Shown here piece by piece: positions 33,847 to 38,302 of a stretch of 38,302 nt of DNA. The stretch is from SSF26 sp037443945 (GTDB lineage Bacteria > Chloroflexota > Anaerolineae > J102): the NCBI GenBank assembly GCA_037443945.1, contig JBBINH010000029.1:1-38302 (forward strand). Reading direction: 5' to 3'. The notes under the pieces are model-generated. The model was not told the origin of the DNA and made no database searches. It saw only the letters and a list, made by a program, of their open reading frames with translations. The translations under genes and the position numbers were made by a program. The number at the start of each line of letters is the position of its first letter. The first letter of the stretch is position 1.

Positions 33847-35328
33847 TCAGAGGAGCCCGCGCTCGGCCCGCTCTACGGCCACGGCCAAGGCGCGAGCTTT
33901 GTTCATCGTCTCCTGATATTCGGCCTCGGGCCGACTGTCGGCAACGATACCGGCACCTGCCTGGACCAGGCAGAGGTCGTCCTTCATGACGATGGTGCGG
34001 ATGGTGATGCAGGTGTCCATGTTGCCGTCGTAACCGATCCAACCGACGGCGCCGGCATAAGGACCACGACGGCGGCCTTCCAGCCCGGCGATGATCTCCA
34101 TCGCCCGGACCTTGGGCGCACCGCTGACCGTACCGGCCGGAAAGGTAGCCGCCAGCAACCGAAAGGCATCCATGCCCTCTTGCAGCTCACCCACGACATC
34201 GCTAACCAAATGCATGACATGGCTGTAGCGTTCCACCGCTATCATCACCGGCACCCGCACGGTGCCATAGCGACACACCCGGCCCAGGTCGTTACGGGCC
34301 AGGTCAACAAGCATGACATGCTCGGCCCGCTCTTTAGGATCGGCCAGGAGTTCCTCGGCCAGGCGAGCATCCTCGGCCGGAGTGCTCCCACGCGGCCGGG
34401 TCCCGGCGATAGGCCGTACCCGGGCCATGCGGCCTTCCAGGCGAACGTGCATTTCCGGGCTGGCACCGATCAGACGCAGGCCGTCGGGCAGGTCGAGGAA
34501 GAACATGTAAGGGCTGGGATTGGTCATGCGCAGGGCGCGGTAGATAGCGAAGGGATCGGCCCGGGTCCGCCGCGCCAGACGTTGGCTGAGGACAACCTGG
34601 AAAATGTCCCCGGCGGCAATATACTCCTTGGCCCTGAGCACCATCGCCTCAAAGGCCGCCGGGCTGTGGGTCGAATCCCAAGCCTGACCGTTGCTGACAT
34701 CGGGCAACGACGGCGGCGTCAGGGGTTGGGCCAGCCGGGCCACAATGGCCTCGATACGTGCCACCGCCTCGGCGTAGGCCGAGGTCAGATCGCCCTCCAG
34801 ACGCGCATTGGCCAGGACCAAAAGCCGATGTTTGACGTGGTCGAAAATGACCAGATTATCGGCCAGGAGAAAAACGGCATCGGGAAGGTTGAATTCGTCT
34901 TCGGGAGGTGCGGGCAAACGCTCGAAGTAGCGAACCGCCTCATAGCCCCAAAAACCGACGGCGCCGCCGATGAAGGCAGGTAAATCGGGCACGCGAATGG
35001 GGCGACGCCGGCTCAGGAGCCGGGCCAGCTCCGTCAGAGGGGCGGGACCGGCAAACCGCTCGAGGACGACGCCGCCGTTACTGCTCAGGGTGACCTGGTT
35101 GCCGTGGATGCTCAGGCTCAAGGGCGGGTCCACACCGATGAAGGAGTAACGACCCATCTGCTCGCCTTTTTCGACCGATTCGAGCAGAAACGAGGCGTTG
35201 CCGGCCTGACGGAGCTTGAGATAGACCGTCACCGGCGTCTCCAAATCGGCAGGAAGGACCCGCACGATGGGGATCAGGTTGCCGGTAGAGGCCAGTTGCC
35301 GTACGGTTTCAAGGCTGGGATGGTACAT
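33847..35328 (-). CDS. trpE: Anthranilate synthase component I
   Basis: A 493-residue chorismate-using enzyme that makes anthranilate with TrpG. The N-terminal LLES motif (SFLLESVEKGEQMGRYSFIG, about 46-65) is the tryptophan feedback-inhibition site. The C-terminal catalytic half shows FQVVLSQRL (about 244-252), IGASPEMHVRLEGRM, RPIAGTRPRG, DLARNDLGRV (about 347-356), FPAGTVSGAPKVRAMEII (about 395-412) and QAGAGIVADS. These fit TrpE rather than PabB. The ATG at 35328 is the likely start; the upstream open extension lies in the T-box terminator. No strong Shine-Dalgarno sequence is seen. Confidence 0.95.
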   Translation of the reverse strand: MYHPSLETVRQLASTGNLIPIVRVLPADLETPVTVYLKLRQAGNASFLLESVEKGEQMGRYSFIGVDPPLSLSIHGNQVTLSSNGGVVLERFAGPAPLTELARLLSRRRPIRVPDLPAFIGGAVGFWGYEAVRYFERLPAPPEDEFNLPDAVFLLADNLVIFDHVKHRLLVLANARLEGDLTSAYAEAVARIEAIVARLAQPLTPPSLPDVSNGQAWDSTHSPAAFEAMVLRAKEYIAAGDIFQVVLSQRLARRTRADPFAIYRALRMTNPSPYMFFLDLPDGLRLIGASPEMHVRLEGRMARVRPIAGTRPRGSTPAEDARLAEELLADPKERAEHVMLVDLARNDLGRVCRYGTVRVPVMIAVERYSHVMHLVSDVVGELQEGMDAFRLLAATFPAGTVSGAPKVRAMEIIAGLEGRRRGPYAGAVGWIGYDGNMDTCITIRTIVMKDDLCLVQAGAGIVADSRPEAEYQETMNKARALAVAVERAERGLL

Positions 35329-35370
35329 AGCGCCGGAAAGGAAGGAAAACGACAAGGGGATGGGGACAAA

Positions 35371-35403
35371 AGAAAAATCCCTCACGCCGAAACGACGTGA
35401 GGG
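35371..35403 (-). terminator. T-box attenuator terminator ahead of trpE
   Basis: On the minus strand an 11-bp stem (35403-35393 with 35389-35379, including one G-U pair) closes a 3-base loop (TTT) and is followed by TTTTT, C and TTTT. Its 5' half (CCCTC...) is also needed to pair with GAGGG at 35434-35430 in the antiterminator, so the two structures exclude each other. Confidence 0.9.
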
Positions 35404-35694
35404 ACGAATGCAAGCATCCGCGGTGCCACCCTCATTAGACCGGATTAATCGGTCTCGCTCAGCAGGTACGGTTGCGCAAAAGCAACGATACCCGGCGCCC
35501 GCTAACGGTGGCGCTTCCGGAGCAGTCTACTACTCGACGTCGGCCGCTTCATGGCCCAATCGAGGTTCGGTGCCCGGCTCCCCGGCCCATTCGCTGTCGG
35601 CGCTGATACCGGCTTCGCAGCTACCGCCGGCTCTCTGGAATCCCGCTTCGACAGGTACTCTTCCGGTTCACAGCCGTTGCGAGGGTATCAATTG
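35371..35694 (-). promoter_or_regulatory. tRNA-Trp-sensing T-box leader of the trp operon
   Basis: All main landmarks of a T-box riboswitch are on the minus strand. Stem I opens with GGAAGAGTACC (about 35661-35651); distal AG-bulge and loop sequences (CCAGAGAGCCGG ... GCGAAGCCGG) follow; and CTGTCG/CGACAG close the upper part of the specifier loop. The specifier codon is TGG (35589-35587) directly after GAA, which reads Trp. The T-box GAGGGTGGCACCGCGG (from 35433 to about 35418) contains the UGGC acceptor bulge; its C would pair with G73, the discriminator of tRNA-Trp. The terminator is directly downstream. When uncharged tRNA-Trp binds, the antiterminator forms and trpE-trpS-trpG-trpD-trpC are transcribed. 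T-boxes are known mostly from Firmicutes but also from Chloroflexi and others. Confidence 0.93.
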
Positions 35695-35700
35695 GACGCA

Positions 35701-35729
35701 AGCATAGCATGAACGAAAGGAGCTGTCAA
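35701..35729 (-). promoter_or_regulatory. Promoter of the T-box/trp operon
   Basis: On the minus strand, a perfect -35 box TTGACA (35729-35724) and TATGCT (35706-35701) are separated by 17 bases. Transcription would start near 35694, about 30 bases ahead of stem I of the T-box leader. Confidence 0.85.
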
Positions 35730-35765
35730 ATCGGCAGCGCGAAGGCCGACGCCCGCCACGGTTTT

Positions 35766-38006
35766 CTACCCTCGATGGGCTACCACATATCCCACGCGGC
35801 TGCGCCAGGAGATGGAGCGACCGCTCAACTGTCGGCGACACAAAGCCTCGATCCAGGAACGACCCTCCGGCCCCAAAGCCGCCTCCAACCGCTGCCCCAG
35901 GGTCGGCTTACGGTCACCCCTGGCCGAGGTCGGGGCAAACCAGCGGTTGAGCAGGGCCGGGGTGATCATCACGACGGTTGTCTCCTCCTCTTCGCTCCCT
36001 TCGACGCTCAGACCGGCGGCCTGCAAGGCAGCACGCAGATCGGCCCCATTCCAGTTGACCAGGGGATCGACGGGATCGGCGTAAATGGCCTCTTCCGCTT
36101 GCCAAAAGGCCTGGCGTAGCTCGGCCGGTAACTCCGTCAGGTCGAGCAACGGCGCAAGCCGCTGGGCATGACGAGGCACCGCTTCGGCCAGGCTCAGGTA
36201 GCCGGCAGGAGCCAACAAGGCGGCCAGAAGGCGAGCGGCCGCCGCTTTATCGGGATGGCTTGTCAGGGCGTTGCGACCGACGATGGCATCAAAACGGAGG
36301 TCGCGACCATGAGGGGCCAGCAGGGCCGGAAGATCGTCCAGGTTCCCCTGAAGAACGATAGGCCGGCGTAAAGGCGGCAACGCCGTGGCCATTTCGTTCA
36401 GGGCTTCGGCATCCTGAGGTGTGCGCGCCAGGGCGAAGACGCCACCTTCCGGCGCACGACGCACGGCTTCCCAGGTCAGCAGACCACTGCCGGCATGAAG
36501 GTCGAGCACCACATGATGCCGCTGCAGACGCGCCGCCTCCATCACCCGATCCCGAAGCCGCGCCAGCCGTTCTCCCTCACCCGCGATCGTGCGTTGCAGC
36601 CAGCGTTCGGCCATCGGCTCCAGGTGCGACCCGGCATAGGTGAGGATTTCCAACGGAGTCGGCGCCGTGCCCTCGACCATGGCGGCCAGTTGCGCCTCAC
36701 GGCGCCGCGCCACCTGCTCGGCGATACGAGCCTCGTAACCCTGGTCGCCGGGCCGATAGAAAACCTTGCCCTGCAAGGCCGACGGCAGGTACTGTTGGGC
36801 TACCCAATGGTCGCGATAAGCATGGGGATAGAGATAGCCTTCGCCGTGCCCGAAGCCTTCGCGATCGCGACTGGCATCGCGCAGATGGGCCGGCACTTCG
36901 GCTTCGCGCTCGGTTTCGACCACGCCCAGCGCGTCGAAGAAGCCCATTGTCGTATTCGACTTGGGCGCCGTGGCCAGATAGAGACACGCTTCGGCCAGAT
37001 GGAAACGCCCCTCAGGCAGACCCACGTATTCAAAGGCCTGGGCACAGGCGGTGACCACAACGATGGCCTGCGGATCGGCCAATCCGATATCCTCGGCGGC
37101 GAGGATGAGCATGCGCCGAAAGATAAAGCGCGGGTCCTCACCGGCATAGACCATCTTCGCCAACCAGTACAGGGCCGCATCGGGGTCGGACCCGCGCAAC
37201 GACTTGATGAAAGCGCTGATGGTGTCGAAATGGACATCCCCCTCTTTGTCGTAGAGCACGGCCCGGCGCTGGATGCTCTCTTCGGCCACGGCCAGGTCGA
37301 CATGGATGACACCATCCGAACCGGGCGGCGTCGTTTCGACCGCCAGTTCCAGGGCATTGAGCAGGGCGCGAGCATCGCCGTTGGCCACGTTGACCAAATG
37401 GGCCAAGGCTTCGGGTTCGACCCGCACCCTAAGGCGCCCATAACCGCGTTCGGGGTCGTTCAGGGCCATCTCGGCTATCCGGTACAGGTCGGCCTTGCTC
37501 AGCGGCTTGAGCTGGAAGATGCGAGAACGGGAGACGAGGGCTTTGTTGACCTCGAAGTACGGGTTTTCGGTGGTGGCGCCGATGAGGATGACGGTACCGT
37601 TTTCGACATGAGGCAAAAGGGCGTCCTGTTGGGCTTTGTTGAAACGGTGGACCTCATCCACAAACAGGATGGTTTTCTGACCGAACATGCCGCGGCGTTC
37701 TTGCGCCGTGGTGATGGCGGCACGGATATCGGCAACCCCGGCCAGAACGGCGTTGATGGCGATAAAGTGGGCGCGCGTGGTGTTGGCGATGATGCGGGCA
37801 AGGGTGGTTTTGCCGGTACCGGGAGGGCCGTAGAAGATCAGGGACGAAAGCTGATCGGCTTGAATGGCGCGGCGCAGCAATCGCCCGGGCCCGACGATGT
37901 GTTCCTGGCCGACAAATTCGTCCAGGGTGCGCGGGCGCATGCGCGCGGCCAGCGGTTGTTCACGTTCGATCAAGTCTTCACGGTGGATGGCGAACAGGTC
38001 GCTCAT
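35766..38006 (-). CDS. rarA: RarA/MgsA-type AAA+ ATPase fused to a methyltransferase-like C-terminal domain
   Basis: A 746-residue protein. Residues 1-440 are a complete RarA/MgsA (WRNIP1-like) ATPase that acts at stalled replication forks: Walker A GPPGTGKTT (60-68), Walker B ILFVDEVHRF (113-122), sensor-1 region GATTENPYFEVN (143-154), arginine-finger region SRSRIFQL (160-167), and the tetramerisation part with HLAEACLYLATAPKSN (336-351), HAYRDHW and YLP. Residues about 440-746 are extra. They include a motif resembling SAM-dependent methyltransferase motif I, VVLDLHAGSGLLTWEAV (499-515), and a later FDAIVGRNAL that resembles motif IV. Fusions of RarA to an unnamed domain are known from cyanobacteria, so the arrangement has precedent. 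I start it at the ATG at 38006. The upstream gap holds no recognisable gene. Confidence 0.9.
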   Translation of the reverse strand: MSDLFAIHREDLIEREQPLAARMRPRTLDEFVGQEHIVGPGRLLRRAIQADQLSSLIFYGPPGTGKTTLARIIANTTRAHFIAINAVLAGVADIRAAITTAQERRGMFGQKTILFVDEVHRFNKAQQDALLPHVENGTVILIGATTENPYFEVNKALVSRSRIFQLKPLSKADLYRIAEMALNDPERGYGRLRVRVEPEALAHLVNVANGDARALLNALELAVETTPPGSDGVIHVDLAVAEESIQRRAVLYDKEGDVHFDTISAFIKSLRGSDPDAALYWLAKMVYAGEDPRFIFRRMLILAAEDIGLADPQAIVVVTACAQAFEYVGLPEGRFHLAEACLYLATAPKSNTTMGFFDALGVVETEREAEVPAHLRDASRDREGFGHGEGYLYPHAYRDHWVAQQYLPSALQGKVFYRPGDQGYEARIAEQVARRREAQLAAMVEGTAPTPLEILTYAGSHLEPMAERWLQRTIAGEGERLARLRDRVMEAARLQRHHVVLDLHAGSGLLTWEAVRRAPEGGVFALARTPQDAEALNEMATALPPLRRPIVLQGNLDDLPALLAPHGRDLRFDAIVGRNALTSHPDKAAAARLLAALLAPAGYLSLAEAVPRHAQRLAPLLDLTELPAELRQAFWQAEEAIYADPVDPLVNWNGADLRAALQAAGLSVEGSEEEETTVVMITPALLNRWFAPTSARGDRKPTLGQRLEAALGPEGRSWIEALCRRQLSGRSISWRSRVGYVVAHRG

Positions 38007-38302
38007 AGGTCGCAAGGTGGGTGATAACGGCATTTTCCAAAGGGAGATAGACCCACCGCCACCTACTATGGTACTGCGAAAAGGCGGCGTAGCCCAAGGG
38101 AGCGCAGGCGATGGGGGAGCAAAGCGGGCGTGGCGAGACGCCCGACCGCCAAGCGCCGATGCCGGGCGGCACCGGCATGGGAGGAGACGCCGGAAGCGAG
38201 GACGCCGGCGGTGCGTTTCGCCGCAAACCATGGGGAACGCCAGGCGCAACCGTCGGGGCGGCCGGGCGGCCCCCTCGAAATGGCCAGGGGGCCGCCCGGC
38301 CG
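38007..38302. other. Structured GC-rich intergenic region upstream of rarA
   Basis: I find no gene with family resemblance in this stretch. It contains several short inverted repeats, such as GGGCGT-GGCGAG-ACGCCC (38126-38143) and TGCCGG/CCGGCA (about 38159-38176), repeated GACGCCGG words (about 38192-38214), and the long hairpin listed separately. The rarA promoter should lie in the first 100 bases, but no clear -35/-10 pair stands out. I considered RNase P RNA, tmRNA and SRP RNA and saw none of their conserved segments. Confidence 0.4.
38259..38302. repeat. Perfect 17-bp inverted repeat at the right edge
   Basis: Arms 38259-38275 (CGGCCGGGCGGCCCCCT) and 38286-38302 (AGGGGGCCGCCCGGCCG) are exact reverse complements with a 10-base loop (CGAAATGGCC). 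The arms reach the last base of the window, so they may continue beyond it. No T-run follows on the minus strand. It could be a transcription stop of an unusual type, a replication or chromosome-structure site, or the end of a repeat element. Confidence 0.7.

Noticed and set aside
38090..38302. RNase P RNA, tmRNA or SRP RNA at the right edge
   Set aside because: The region is structured, but none of the conserved sequence blocks of these RNAs could be found.

Overview
The window is GC-rich, densely packed chromosomal DNA from a bacterium that is most likely a member of the Chloroflexota (Anaerolineae-like lineages). That assignment is an inference. It rests on a tRNA-Trp T-box leader outside the Firmicutes, a compact nuoB-nuoCD-nuoI cluster with a fused nuoCD, a Ser/Thr kinase joined to a beta-propeller, a RarA ATPase with a long extra C-terminal domain, and an AT-rich intergenic element with AACGTT-type repeats. 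Apart from a decayed transposase at the left edge I see no phage, plasmid, CRISPR, rRNA or tRNA gene. Most of the window is ordinary core genome.

Layout. 1-0.5 kb: remnant of an IS4-like transposase. 0.66-1.75 kb (+): thpR and a LOG-family protein. 1.7-3.06 kb (-): an Amt-fold membrane protein that lacks both pore histidines. 3.18-5.49 kb (+): a Mut7-C protein overlapping a DUF2723 glycosyltransferase-like membrane protein. 5.57-8.81 kb (-): an operon of a small four-cysteine protein, a peroxiredoxin, an FAD oxidoreductase and the Fe-S carrier Mrp. 8.88-13.7 kb (-): a complex I operon with a near-consensus promoter, nuoB-nuoCD-nuoI followed by a UPF0173 metallo-hydrolase and a membrane-anchored DUF1858 protein, closed by a strong hairpin terminator. 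14.0-18.0 kb (+): an M20 peptidase, a dTDP-sugar epimerase-like cupin and a receptor-like Ser/Thr kinase, meeting a Crp/Fnr regulator tail to tail on a shared CTAG. 18.8-22.3 kb (+): two glycosyltransferases (GT4, GT9) and a ThiF/MoeB-type E1 enzyme. 22.3-23.8 kb (-): a UbiD decarboxylase. 24.2-28.6 kb (+): a 1195-residue membrane sensor ending in an HD-GYP c-di-GMP phosphodiesterase, then a HAD phosphatase. 28.6-30.0 kb (-): tmk and a DUF554 membrane protein. 30.1-35.7 kb (-): a tryptophan operon. 35.8-38.0 kb (-): the RarA fusion. The last 300 bases are structured and GC-rich, ending in a perfect 17-bp inverted repeat.

The best-supported regulatory system is the tryptophan operon trpE-trpS-trpG-trpD-trpC. 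A promoter matching TTGACA-N17-TATGCT feeds a leader with all main T-box landmarks: a GAA-UGG specifier, a UGGC acceptor-binding bulge that fits the G73 discriminator of tRNA-Trp, and an 11-bp terminator overlapping the antiterminator. Uncharged tRNA-Trp would thus raise both tryptophan synthesis and the synthetase that charges the same tRNA. The most unusual proteins are the Amt homologue without the twin histidines, the RarA fusion, the NuoI with a roughly 130-residue tail, and the four-cysteine protein next to the peroxiredoxin. I did not find a clearly new defence or mobile system.
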